The translations under genes and the position numbers were made by a program. Below, in pieces: positions 1 to 10,905 of a stretch of 64,000 nucleotides of DNA. The stretch's first letter is position 1; each line of letters begins with the position of its first letter. The stretch lies in the NCBI GenBank assembly GCA_935421135.1, contig OW285187.1, positions 3,906,001-3,970,000 on the forward strand, in the 5' to 3' direction. The DNA is from Bugulina stolonifera (taxonomy: Eukaryota > Bryozoa > Gymnolaemata > Cheilostomatida > Bugulidae). The notes under the pieces are model-generated. The model ran no database searches, was not told the origin of the DNA, and worked only from the letters and a program-made list of their open reading frames with translations.

Positions 1-467
1 TTACTATGTATAATAGCAGTGATGTAATAGCGGATGCAGCAAAGTAGGGGAAATACCTTGAGCAAAGTATACCTGAGTGCAAAATCTCTAACTATTTTAT
101 AGTTTAATATAATAGAATTTTGTTATCAGCCATTCCAGTTGTTTAATGATCAATTTTTCTACATGATGAATGTGCTAAAAGCATATTATCATAACATTCA
201 TTGATCTGAATAAGTGAATCACATGTGTGTTTCCATAACAATGAGCACATGAAATAATAAGCTGCCTAGCATAATTGAATTGAATACCAATATTGTAATG
301 GTTTTTGGGGGGTTGTGCTGTCGTCCTAAGACAACTCCCTTGTCCAAAATGAAGAGCCTATGAGTGGTGCTAGGCCTTCTCATTACATGAAAGATCAACA
401 GGTACTAGTAGTCAAATAACTACTCAAGATGACCCATGTGGTCCCGAGTCAATGCTTGTTTGCTATA
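1..467. other. Left-edge non-coding DNA
   Basis: AT-rich sequence. I see no convincing exon, RNA gene or complete repeat here. A GC-richer patch around 300-400 may belong to whatever contains the ORF at 468-812. Confidence 0.4.
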
Positions 468-812
468 CTAAGAAAGAGAGTGATCCGACCTAGTAGGCAG
501 TTCAGGTTTCAAGGTCGAAGACCTTAACAACTGGAATGACTTATCTACGAAGTAAAAGTCTCTGTATATAAGTATAGATGTGTCTTTATTGAGATCCAAG
601 CATGAACTGAGACAATGAACATAAACACAGTGTGCTTTATATAGTATTGGAACTTCTGGAGAAAGTTCTGGTAAAAAGGCCGACGTAGTGTCGTCCGGAA
701 ATTGCGCAACAATATGGCGGCCGGAAGCCCGATGGCCGACCCAAAATAGGTCGGGTTTTGACAAATGATGCTTAGAATCATCTAGTTCATATGCAAAATC
801 AATATCAGGCAA
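468..812 (-). CDS. Unidentified ORF or exon, 114 codons
   Basis: An open minus-strand frame begins just inside a plausible splice acceptor (a pyrimidine-rich run ending ctctcag near 818-825) and could be an internal exon rather than a whole gene. The translation is acidic and soluble-looking at the start (MPDIDFAYELDDSKHH) and is followed by mixed hydrophobic sequence, with no motif I recognise. No signal peptide or membrane segment is visible, and I find no convincing donor site or partner exon nearby. It may be a transposon fragment or a chance ORF. It is listed because it is the only protein-like frame in the first 3 kb. Confidence 0.25.
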   Translation of the reverse strand: MPDIDFAYELDDSKHHLSKPDLFWVGHRASGRHIVAQFPDDTTSAFLPELSPEVPILYKAHCVYVHCLSSCLDLNKDTSILIYRDFYFVDKSFQLLRSSTLKPELPTRSDHSLS

Positions 813-1009
813 TTCTGAGAGGTCGGGCCTCTTTACATGGGTATAAAAAGGACATAATTGGTCAGTAATGTATATAATAGGTATACAGTATACAGCAAGG
901 GTAATGCAAGATATATATATACGTAGTTAGTGTCATGTAGTCGGGAGGCTAGATCTGTGACCATTACAATATTATAAATTATAATTTCGCATTAAGCATT
1001 TTTCAATTC

Positions 1010-1167
1010 GGTGCAGTAGTGGAGAAATTTAGATAGCCTTAGTTCCTTGTTTGTGGTTGGGGTTTGGGGTAAGGGCGGTCAATCAGCAAAATATAGAGAA
1101 GACAACTTCTCCTGCTTCAGTTTTGGCGAAGAACAAAGGCTATCTCAAATTTCTCCACTTCTGCACC
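1010..1167. mobile_element. MITE-like element with about 35-bp terminal inverted repeats
   Basis: The left end (ggtgcagtagtggagaaatt) and the reverse complement of the right end (ggtgcagaagtggagaaatt) match over about 35 bp with few differences. The centre contains the perfect 16-bp palindrome GAGAAGACAACTTCTC at 1096-1111. No clear target-site duplication was found. Degraded relatives lie at about 2726-2880 and 12120-12200. Confidence 0.7.
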
Positions 1168-1601
1168 TAACTGCATTGTTATGCTTTTGGGGTTCATTAG
1201 CTTGCAGGCTCACAAGGAATCTGCCACTGACACCACTGGTGGACCCAAATCCTCTTGACACAAAGACACAATTTCTTTAGATTCAGTTGGTGATGAACGT
1301 CGTCCTATGGAATTTGTTTTATTGCTTTATAGGCCCAAAGATTGCACATCCATGTAGTTTTTCTCTAATATTGATTTGTGTTGGATATATTATATCATAA
1401 GTTGATATTCACCAATCCATACCAGAATACTTGAGATCAGGGAACCGAGTCCATTGGGCATGCGGTGTATTGTTTAAGCATCACCGCAGCCAAACATTAC
1501 AATCTGGAAGTATTTGCTCATAGGCATAGCATAGTCTTGTTTCATCAGGACAAAAGCTTCAACAGCTAGTGCACGAATATACAGGTAACCATGGTAAAGG
1601 G

Positions 1602-1875
1602 ACATGTCGAAAATTTCAATTCGAAACAGGACATTTCGATAAACGATTGTTTGAAAAACAAGTATTTTGAAACTGTGTAGATTACATCATTAGAAGAACA
1701 CAACTCAGAGACAATTTTTTTAGTGTTCTACAAGTTAGTAGTAGTAAAAGCAAGAAAAATACAATGTTAAAAATAAAAATTAGTTGAAAGTTGAGGTTTA
1801 GTTTAGAGTTTCGAAATGGTTGTTTACCAAACTAACGTTTTCGGAATGTCCTGTTTCAAACTGACATTTTCAAAC
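1602..1875. mobile_element. Foldback/MITE, about 65-bp imperfect inverted repeats
   Basis: The left arm (about 1606-1673, containing cgaaacaggacatttcg) is repeated inverted at about 1807-1872 (cggaatgtcctgtttcaaa). A short AT-rich spacer without coding capacity separates the arms. This fits a non-autonomous DNA transposon, superfamily undetermined. Confidence 0.65.
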
Positions 1876-2725
1876 AGTCGCAAATTCGGTAACTGAACTT
1901 TAAATTATTTCTCTTCTCATAATCTGAGGAACCAATTGTGTGTGTACTCTTGACAGCAGGTCTGAACAGGATTTGCTAATATTTGCTCGGTTACTTACGG
2001 AAAATAATTCTATGGAGTCACTGGATAATGCACATTATGTCAGAATGCAAATATTTTAAAGTGTAATATCAGATGATGGAATATTTATGCAGCTCATCAT
2101 TCTAATATTCTACAGCGGAGTGTCAGCAAATAGACAAGTCATGTGACCAATCATTTTGATGTTCACTATGCAGGGCTACTCAAATTTTAGGGCAAAAAAG
2201 ATTTTTCCATGCTACCGAAATCTCATGAGCCTGGTACAAGTTTAAATCCGATTTGCAGAATATGCTTTTATAATAATAGCATCATGGATTAATAATAAGT
2301 TATATTGCGTACAATGTAATTAATAAACCAACCATTATGGGCTTGATTTATTGTAACCAATGCTATCAATCCATGGCTTCAGCACCAAATTTTTCATGTT
2401 ACCTGCAAGAATGTTTAGTGTGGTATGCACCATTAATAATGAGACCAAAATGTTTCAAGGAAATATTTCACCTGCACCTCACTGGAGAGTATGTACATGT
2501 ATGAATTGGAATGAAGCTGAGAAGTGGATGTTCAAGCAACAAGTAGTACATTGTACAAGCAGGGTGTCAGAGGCTATGCATGCAAATACATGTATGTGTA
2601 TCTTATCTGGGAATGGCATACAATAATAATGATAATTTTAATCAAATTATACATCATCATAATCATACAAGTATAATCTAATCTCTGATCAAACTGTTAG
2701 GTGCAACATTGCACAATTTGATGTA

Positions 2726-2880
2726 GCCTTAGATCTTTGTTTGTATTTGAGGCAATTAGGTTGGGGTGATGCCATTATGCATGTATATGTGTAATAGAGA
2801 AGATAACTTCTCCATCTGTAATTTCCCTGAAGAACTCTGGCTATGACCTCACAGCAGAAAGGTGCGTCTGCCGCTGATTG
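2726..2880. mobile_element. Degraded copy of the 1010-1167 MITE family
   Basis: Shares the series gtagccttag...ttgtttgt...ggttgggg with the copy at 1010-1167. It also has the central hairpin GAGAAGATAACTTCTC at 2797-2812. The terminal repeats are eroded. Confidence 0.5.
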
Positions 2881-3784
2881 CGGAGTTGACAAAATATCAA
2901 ATATTCAACAACATTGCAGTATTAATAATAATCATTAATTATTGTATGTTATTTGGTACAACGATAATGGTATGCTATAAATACAGTGGGGCATTAAACA
3001 TTGTGAGGTGATAGGGTGACAGTAAATAAATGTATATTACCATGCATCTGTCTGTGTGTATTGTGCCTTTGGGCAGGTCCCTCAATCTGCTCCTCTCCAA
3101 AATTGTCTATTTTCTACTTCCCTCTTCAAACTCATATTGTTCTTTTTCCACGTGTCAAATGGGAGGGGCCAGCAAAGACTCCTGAGCCTCTGTCAGCCCG
3201 TGATACAATCCCTGGACTGTTTTGGGGAAGTGATGGTGCCTAGGACGCAGTTGTTAGTTAGAGGTGATGATGACTAGAACGCAGTTGCCTGTTGGTTTGG
3301 CATCTGGAAGCACCCATCTGTACCGGTTATCTTAACAACTTGAAGAAAAAGTTTTTCAACTTATATAATACCTAATCAAATAATACGCAAAGATAATCAT
3401 AGTAAGTGACTTTTTTCTTAGTATAACATTTTAAGTTTTTTGAGTGATCCGCAGGCCCCAATGAATGTATTAGCCATCCTGTCTTTTCCGTTCCTTTTTG
3501 GGGAAACTGTGCCACTAAGCTAATCGTTTGAACTGCATGCTGCCTTAGAACGCGTCTGTAAATTGAGATCGCTAAGATGCAAAAGAATAAGCGTTATTTA
3601 TCTCGGTTTTTAGTAAGTAAAGATTTTAGTACTTCCGGTGCTGGGATGCTTTCCTTTCGGTCTTCAAATAACTTATGATAAGAGAAGACAACTTCTAAGT
3701 AAGCTTGATACTAACCAAGAAAAATAGATTTTAGAGAAAATCTGGTATATTTCTTTTCATTTTGTATATAAACTATCATCATCA

Positions 3785-4075
3785 TTCTCTTTCTCCCTCT
3801 AAGTCGTTTCCTTCCATCTTTCCTTCAATGACATCCTTCACTAAGCCCTCATGTCTTAATATACATGTATGTTCCACTCATATGTTCTTCCTTGACCTAA
3901 TATTTTTCACCAGTTTTTGAGGTTCTCCCATTCTCTTTAGGACACTCTTGTTACTGACCTTTTCTCTCCAGTTAATATTCTTCATTCTCCTCCATATCCA
4001 CATCTCTATTGCCTCCATTCTTTTCAAATCTGCTTTCCTGCAAGTCAACGTCTCTGAGCCACATGTGAACACACT
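3785..4075 (-). pseudogene. 3' end of a non-LTR retrotransposon (LINE) ORF
   Basis: The minus-strand translation over 4072-3878 contains CGSETLTCRKADLKRMEA, then IEMWIWRRMKNINWREKVSN and VLKRMGE. This is the typical segment C-terminal to reverse transcriptase in animal endonuclease/RT retroelements. After a stop the same frame continues with LRHEGLVKDVIEGKMEG, the usual LINE sequel. The catalytic RT core and endonuclease are absent, and a stop plus probable frameshift show it is a dead 5'-truncated copy, as LINEs commonly leave. The family (CR1, jockey or other) cannot be assigned from this fragment. Confidence 0.8.
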
Positions 4076-4508
4076 TTAGACAAAACATTTTGTTAGCTGT
4101 TTCTTCAAGTCAGATCTTAAACAATACGTATATACCGCAATAAACATGAACACTGTAGATAAATTACATGTACATTATATATTATAGTACCAGTACCAGT
4201 ACCATATTTGGCACGTGTTGCGTGTATCCAGTCCCTCCTATCATGGTACTGCTTCTGGTTGTTTCAAAGTAGCCTACTTTGCAATTTTTGTCAGTGACAC
4301 CAAATAAGAATTTATCAGTGCACTCATAAAAATCTATTTAATTGTTTAAAGGTAGCATAACTATTCTTATTTTTTATTACTCCTAATTAATCGCAAAAAC
4401 ATGTTATACTTTACATATTTTACATGCAGTGACAAATAATTACTGATAGAGATCATGATGAATCATCTACATTACGGGAAAAATACAATTAACTTGCTTT
4501 AACTCTGA

Positions 4509-4648
4509 CACACCGGCCTGGGCCAAAAGCAAAGCCTCAGTTGCGTTCGAGAGACATGGGTGCACCGATGAGCTAGGTAGGAATGGTTTTCTCCAACCAA
4601 GCAAAATCCCAGGTCAATAGTCCTTTGGGCCTAGGCCGGACGGTCTAG
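4509..4648. mobile_element. Short inverted-repeat element (MITE-like)
   Basis: The left end acaccggcctgggccaaaag pairs with the right end ctttgggcctaggccggacg as about 20-bp imperfect inverted repeats around a GC-richer core. No coding capacity and no clear target duplication. Confidence 0.45.
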
Positions 4649-5144
4649 TTTGAACTTTTATTTGCGACTGTGGTTGGTCCAAGAAGTTGCAACCACATTA
4701 ATCAACACTATAACTGTACATAATGGCTGTATATACTTCAGCCAGCTTTAATGTATCCAGGTTCAATATGTGAGAAGCTCACAACAGATAATTGTATCTC
4801 TATATACCTGTTTCATAAAAATTGGCCATAAATATACTCATAAAATATTCATTTTGGACTGGAATAAACCAAATTCACATGAGACACACTAGTGTGACAG
4901 CTAATAGATTTGTATTGACAATAACAGTATGTCCAGCAATAAAGTATATGTTTAGGTGAACCCATGTATAATGTCGTGAAGTGGACATTTCTCTTTTACA
5001 GTATATACAAATAGTGTATAATTGTATGTAAATGCGTGGTTGCATAGGGCCAAGTGCTCCTTATGTTAATATTTTAGACTCAATGTATTGGCAATGTTTT
5101 GCACTGTTTTTTTTTGTTATGCCCGACCTACATGTACATTGTAG

Positions 5145-8082
5145 CAGGGGCGTATATTGCTTGAAATTCAACCCACTACTTTTAAACTGATACTACAGAT
5201 AGGCAGGTTCACAGGCAGAGGGCGCGGAGCGCCCGATGCGTGCGCAGCACGCTGCGGGGAGGGTCCGGGAGGGGCGCTGAAGCGCCCTCCCGGATGCGAA
5301 AATTTTTTCGGAATGACGAAGCAATAAGGTCCATCTCCAGCCATCTGGCACTAAATTTGGCAATAAATTTTATGTTGATTATGGTATCCCAATGTCATCC
5401 ATTTGCCATCAAATGAATCTGAAGAACCCTATTTATCTGAAAATATTCGTAAAACCAATAACATATGCATGTATGTACCGTGTGTATTAATATTTATGTT
5501 TATTGGCACGCAAGAAAGATCCAAGCAATGATACAAGTGCTGCATAATATATAAAGGTAGACATCCATGTAGATAGTGTATGAAATATTAGTTAAAACTT
5601 GAACATAAACACAAGTATTTTACATGTACCCCTCTCACTCAAAAATGGTACAATAATTTTGTTTAACTCAACGTCTTTGTCTCGGTGGATCATTATTGTT
5701 GCCAGAGCATTCAACCTGTGTAATAAAATACAATAATTACATTAGAGGGTAAAGAAAATAAATACTCTTGATTCTTGCTATTACAGCCTATCTAGAATTT
5801 GAAAACTAATAACGTGACGTAATATGAGAATTCATATGGTGCAGACAGAAGTCACTGAGCATGTAGCATTACAGAAGACATCATGTGTGATTTTGCTAAA
5901 ATATATAAATATGCAAACATACCTTTCATGACCCATTGTACTCCTCAATTCATTTTTGAGAAATTTCAACCTTGAGAATGATCTCTTTGCTTCACAGCTT
6001 GTTATTGGATGACAACTGACGATCTTTAGCATTTGTGTTACATTGTCCAGACCAATGGTAGATGCCCACTTGACAGAGGTAGATATGTCACAGCACTGGT
6101 GTCCATCTCCTAACTTCAAGAAGCTGCAAATAATATTCAATGTCCCTAGTCATCTTAGTTAAGTTACTTGATAAAATGGTTAGATATTTTGGCATTTAAT
6201 TAGACTTCTATGAGATAGGAAGTCTTCTTTCGTTTGGAGAAGACTTGACTTGTTTAGTTGAAGTCTAATTAACATTACCATGACAACACTAGATAAAAAC
6301 ACAAAACAGTTTACCAGTGATTTCTCCATGACTTGAGCTCAGTTTTGAGGGTTATCGTTGATGGCAGGATTTCAGTGTAAGTGGTGAAGCCCTTTTGCAC
6401 TTCTTCAACCCATCCATCCATGTCATCTTTCCATTTGCTAGATATGATGGCATCTGGTAGTATGTTTCGAGTAGATAGAATGGAGGTATTGTTAAACCGC
6501 CTATCATACTCAGCCATAGGTAGATCTGAAATGGTAACAGTGGCCAATAATTTAGATTCAGATTACACTATTGCTGCACCACAACCAGGTTCTTTCCCAA
6601 ATAAATAGGCCCATAATGCACACACGTATATGTAATAAGTTGCATGAATGTGTTAACTGTGGAGAACTATATTAGTATCATTTTCATGTCGCATATATAG
6701 CTATATCAAAATAATTTTAGAACTTCTAATAACGACTCCAAAGCATGATACGAACTTATACACAAAGTGATACTGTACAAAAGTTACATACCCCGAAAGA
6801 GAATGGTAATGGACCTGGCAAAGTAGTCTTCGGGGGATGTAGAAGGCATGTTGCTTCTGTGGGCTTGCTTTCCACATCGCCTTGGTATAGATGGTGTTAA
6901 GTTTAGTTGTTCAGCAAGTTTGACAGCACATCCATACCAATTGCTTTCAAATGTCTTTACCTCATCTCTAAAAGATGCCAATTGTTGTCTAGTGCTGGAT
7001 ATGAGGTTTCCAACTGCGGCTATATCTAGACTTTTTCCTGCAACAAAAATGTTATATAAAAAATATAAATTGTGACCAAGGGCTACTATACTAGAGAAAC
7101 TAGGCAATTTATTTTTGAAATGAAAGGTCTACATCTTCTAAAAAATTAGTATTCGCTTGACAGTATTCATTTCACAAAACTTATTAAATTTTTTTCTGTG
7201 CTTCATGCTATCAAATTTATAAAAAAAACTGTACCTTGAGTAATAGAAATGGTATTACCACATGCAACATTTGTTAAAGGTAACTTGTTGACCACAAATA
7301 AATATATTCTTTTTTTATTATTTATATACAACTTATCTTATAGGAGAGAATAAATAAATAGAAATAGAAAAAATTTACCATGCCTTACGTCCACTTTCAC
7401 TATGTAAAATTTTAGAAAACCCCAATAAATGCAAAAAATGTAAATGTAAAATTAATTATTAAATTTAAAATTAGTAATAAATGTTTTATTAATATTAAAT
7501 TATTATTAACCATAATAATTATGGTTAATAATAATTTAATATGATAATATTAAAACTATATATATATCATAATTGAAGAAAGGTTTAGTCCAATGATTAA
7601 TATTTCATATTGCTAGAAAACTTTTGTGTACATGGGCAACGGCAAACATAACGTGAGCATTACCCAACAACTTACCTTTTAGACACTTTATCAAAAGCAT
7701 CCACAATAGAAAAACTTCTTTTGGTACCAGACATGGTTTACGTTTGAACACAATTAAAAGACTTTGCAGTAGTTACTATCTTTGGTAGTTATAGAGATAC
7801 ACGCAATATCCGGCTAACCTATTTAGCGCCACTCTAGTGATAGTGTGCAACATCAAATCTCCGACCTTTACTGCAGCTTTGTAAAGTTCTCGCTCTTGTT
7901 GACGTAAGGCACGGTAAATTTTCAGCTAACGGCGGCGCTAGTGGTGACAAATAATGTAAGATTGATATTTATTTTATTATTTTTTTCAATTTTTATTCTA
8001 CCCACGACTATTTTGTATTAACACACGACTTTTTTCCAACCCACGGAAAGTCGTGGGTCGTGGATGGCAATATACGCCTCTG
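5145..8082 (-). mobile_element. hAT DNA transposon, internally deleted, 2.94 kb
   Basis: The ends form terminal inverted repeats: CAGGGGCGTATATTGC at 5145 and GCAATATACGCCTCTG ending at 8082, with the CAG(G/A)G start typical of hAT elements. The 8 bases outside each end are not identical. The word attgtag lies directly outside the left end and 5 bp outside the right end, so the target duplication is uncertain. GC-rich hairpins (ggcgcggagcgcc, ggcgctgaagcgcc) lie at 5220-5290. Inside, a spliced transposase gene runs on the minus strand. A perfect roughly 51-nt AT palindrome lies at 7492-7542. Confidence 0.85.
5592..7734 (-). pseudogene. hAT transposase gene, central region lost
   Basis: Five exons can be read: 7676-7734 (start, MSGTKRSFSIVDAFDKV), 6792-7037, 6315-6525, 5923-6123 and 5592-5715 (stop). 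The fourth carries the hAT C-terminal dimerisation signature TSCEAKRSFSRLKFLKNELR, and the last carries RLNALATIMIHRDKDVEL. Such proteins catalyse cut-and-paste transposition with a DDE-type RNaseH-like core. Junctions among the last three exons keep frame. Exon 1 (ends phase 2) and exon 2 (expects phase 1) do not join, and the N-terminal zinc-finger and catalytic core are missing, so an internal deletion has removed the body of the gene between about 7040 and 7670. It resembles the ZMYM/P52rIPK-like hAT group. It cannot be active alone. Confidence 0.8.
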
Positions 8083-8750
8083 CGATGATTGTAGGTTATC
8101 ATCAATTCAGAATATGTAATTCGGAGAGAGTCTAATAGACCACTCTTAGACTTCTCCCATGCTCGTACTCGCACAACAGCACGCCAAAAAATTGCAATAA
8201 TTCAGATTAAATGTTCTTGTTGTTCAGTAGTTAGTCACTTGATAAGGTGCTAGTAAGAAAATAATATTATTCTTCTTTATTCACCCAATGAGTATTACAT
8301 CATGCCATTTGTGTAACAAAATCATTTCAATGCATCTACATTGTTATTAGTAAATTATCTGTAAGCATAGTTACTACAAGTTTCATCTAGAGTTTGCTAT
8401 CTATTGAGAATGCCATTTCAAATGTAAAGAGAAATCAACCAAATAATTAACTAGCAATCAACTTTCCAAGCCCAGCTCACTTGCCGAGTGCTTTCTTTCT
8501 TAGTTTAAAGACAAAGGCTTCATCTACAGTACATCTACATGAACATTTATCTCTAAAGTTTTACACCAGATAAGAGGTTTATTTAAACTAATAATTTATA
8601 ATTATATTATTCTATTCTACATGTACTCTTGGTTATAGAAGAGGTATAATTATTAGTGATTTCTCCCACATGATTAATTTATAGTGTCATTCTGTTACAG
8701 TTGTGAGTGTTCAAGCTGTGCTACACTTTGCTACATTGCCTGCTTTAAAC
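8083..8750. other. Upstream region of the TPR gene
   Basis: AT-rich. A 45-bp word at about 8125-8170 (gtctaatagaccactcttag) recurs inverted near 38355-38400 and is an unnamed dispersed repeat. A possible acceptor (ctgttacag at 8692-8700) suggests a 5' UTR intron before the start codon at 8751. I cannot define a promoter. Confidence 0.4.
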
Positions 8751-10784
8751 ATGGAAAAAGTAGTGCCTCAAGATCGTAAGTTGAGCTTTAGCTATATTCT
8801 CTACTTATGTGGTCACATCACTTATTCATTACAAGAAGTCTACACAGCACTATCCTGTGCAGCACTCCATGCTTGAAATTTTGGGTTACCTCCCCATTGT
8901 TCTTGACAATATTCTGGGCAATGGTGAGTCTGACACTCTCTAGACTGACCTGATGGCAGCCATATTTTTCTTTCAGTCAGTCAGCACCAGCACAAATACC
9001 AAGTACTGGTCTGCTAGTGTGGAATGTGGAGTAGGAGAGTTGTAATAGCACCTGCAGAATTACTACAATTTTATTTGTTGCAACAGACCAAAATAGTCCA
9101 CACTCAATATTTACTTGCACTATTATGTTTGTTTTTATTTCACAGATTATTTTCGAACTTGGAATTTCAGCATGTTTGCAAATCTGTATGATCGCAACCT
9201 AAATCACATGCGACAGCACAAATTTGAAGACAGCATGTATGCTGATGATGCCAGTTTTAGCGCTGCTATAGTGTTACTGCAAGGGGGAAAACTCGAGGAT
9301 GCTTGGGAATTCATAGACTTGGCTCAAAGAAAAACCCCCAATAGTGTTCATGCCTGGTGTAACAAAGGTGTCTACCATCTGATGAGAATACCCCCGCAGA
9401 GAGGTAAAGCAGAGGAAGCAGTGAGGGAAATGAAAAGACTGCTAGAGGAAGAAGAACCGAGTAAGACAGCAGTGATAGAGTATGCTTACTGGCAGTATAC
9501 GATGGTTCGAACTGATGAATCTAAACAAGAAGCTCTTCGGCTATTTGAAGAGAAGCTAGCCAAAGGGGAAGAATCGATGATAGAGCATCATTACCTCTAT
9601 CTCAAGGTTCTGACAGAAGAATCAAAGCTGGCAAGAGATCAGAATGATGAGTGGGTGGTAGAAATATTGAAGAAGATTTTAAAAAGATGTGAGATTCTAA
9701 TATTGTCAGACAGACAAGAGTTCAATTTGGAAGCATGGAGGTGTTTGGGAGCTGTTCAAATCAATTGGAATTACCGAGATATGTTGAATAAAGGCTCTGC
9801 TGAGTTGTCAAGTTTCCTAGAGTCTGCTGATACTACGGAGTTTGACCGAATGGCATGCATCAGCAAGATGCTTCAAATTCAAAAAGAAAATCCCAGTCTT
9901 CGGATGAAGTCAAACTTTTTTGTGACCATTGCTAGGATATACTATACTACATGTACTGTGTGGGAAACCAATGATTTGGATGAGAGATGGTCACGTCTAG
10001 AGAGGACACTGGAGTTTGCAGAAGCTTATTTGGAGTCTCCAAGTAGCCGTGTCAATACGGGAGCTAGCTTATCCTCCAAGGTTCTGCTTCAAATGTGGGC
10101 AATAAAGTGCTTCCAACAGCACAAAGATGAAGTTGAACTAGCTTATCGAAGAGTGTATGGCAGAGGTAATGCGCCCTTAATTTGGTGTGACAAATAATGT
10201 ATAGAAAGTTTTTGGTCTTTCTATAGAATTACAGACGTTCATACAATCCATTATATATGGATTGTGGACTACAACCACGAAACACTCACCATAACCATAA
10301 TTAACCTAGTATAATTTATTTTACATGTAGATATTATGTAAACTCTAACCTCATTTTAGTCAGACAACCAAAGAGAGACAAGGTCACAAATTTTATAGCA
10401 GAAGAGTCTTACTTCAAATTATCAGAGCAAAGTGCTGAAATGAAGAAACTGCTAGACCGAGCAGAACCGCATGTCGACCGACTTAGAGAAGACTGTAAAG
10501 CACTCTTCTGGCCAAGATACATCCTGGTGAAACTTCATCTTGGAAAACCTCTTCAGGAGATTGAGGAGGCATTTCCTCAGCCTGAAAATTTAGAGTCAGA
10601 CAAAGAAAGAGCCATCCTGTGGGTGAACAAGGGGAGATTTATGGAGATGACTGGTAGATACGAGGAGGCTAAAAAGAACTATCGTGCTGTGATAGACTTA
10701 CATAACCAATCAGCTCCTCACCCAAGATTCAATTGGATGGCTAGACAGGGACTAAGTAGAGTAACATATAACAATATGGATTAA
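8751..10784 (+). CDS. Tetratricopeptide-repeat protein (IFIT/TTC22-like), 489 aa
   Basis: Three coding exons: 8751-8775, 9146-10165 and 10360-10784. All junctions have GT-AG sites and keep frame; the total of 1,470 nt gives 489 aa. Exon 1 gives only MEKVVPQD plus one base. The product is an all-helical soluble protein with no signal peptide or membrane span. Helix pairs resembling TPRs include ASFSAAIVLLQGGKLEDAWE, the block around VHAWCNKGVYHLM, and the C-terminal WVNKGRFMEMTGRYEEAKKN followed by YRAVIDLHN. Length and the mixture of canonical and degenerate TPRs resemble IFIT-type and TTC22-type proteins, which act as RNA- or protein-binding scaffolds. That family choice is inference; TPR identity is firm. 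An alternative start is the Met at about 9170 in exon 2. The end of exon 3 is repeated in decayed form just downstream. Confidence 0.85.
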
Positions 10785-10791
10785 TAACTTA

Positions 10792-10905
10792 TAAGATACA
10801 ACGAAGCAAGCGAGAACTATCGTGCTATGTGTATGATAGAGTTACATAACCAATCCGCTCTTTACAAAAGATTCTTCTATATGGCTAAACTAACCAGGAC
10901 TTACC
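10792..10905 (+). pseudogene. Decayed tandem copy of the end of the TPR gene's last exon
   Basis: The words gagaactatcgtgct, gttacataaccaatc and the block gctct...aaaagattc...atggcta repeat, with substitutions and a small insertion, the last ~110 nt of the upstream coding exon (about 10660-10765). The copy is out of coding context after the stop codon and probably lies in the 3' UTR. Confidence 0.8.

Larger units (their letters stand above)
813..3780. other. Repeat-rich intergenic region
   Basis: No gene is supported. The stretch holds short inverted-repeat elements (1010-1167, 1602-1875, a related copy near 2726-2880) in AT-rich DNA. ORFs at 2360-2626 and 3016-3277 overlap each other in several frames and show no domain, so I treat them as chance. 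Confidence 0.5.

Noticed and set aside
2360..3277. ORFs of 73-88 codons
   Set aside because: Overlapping frames, no splice partners, no domain and low-complexity surroundings.
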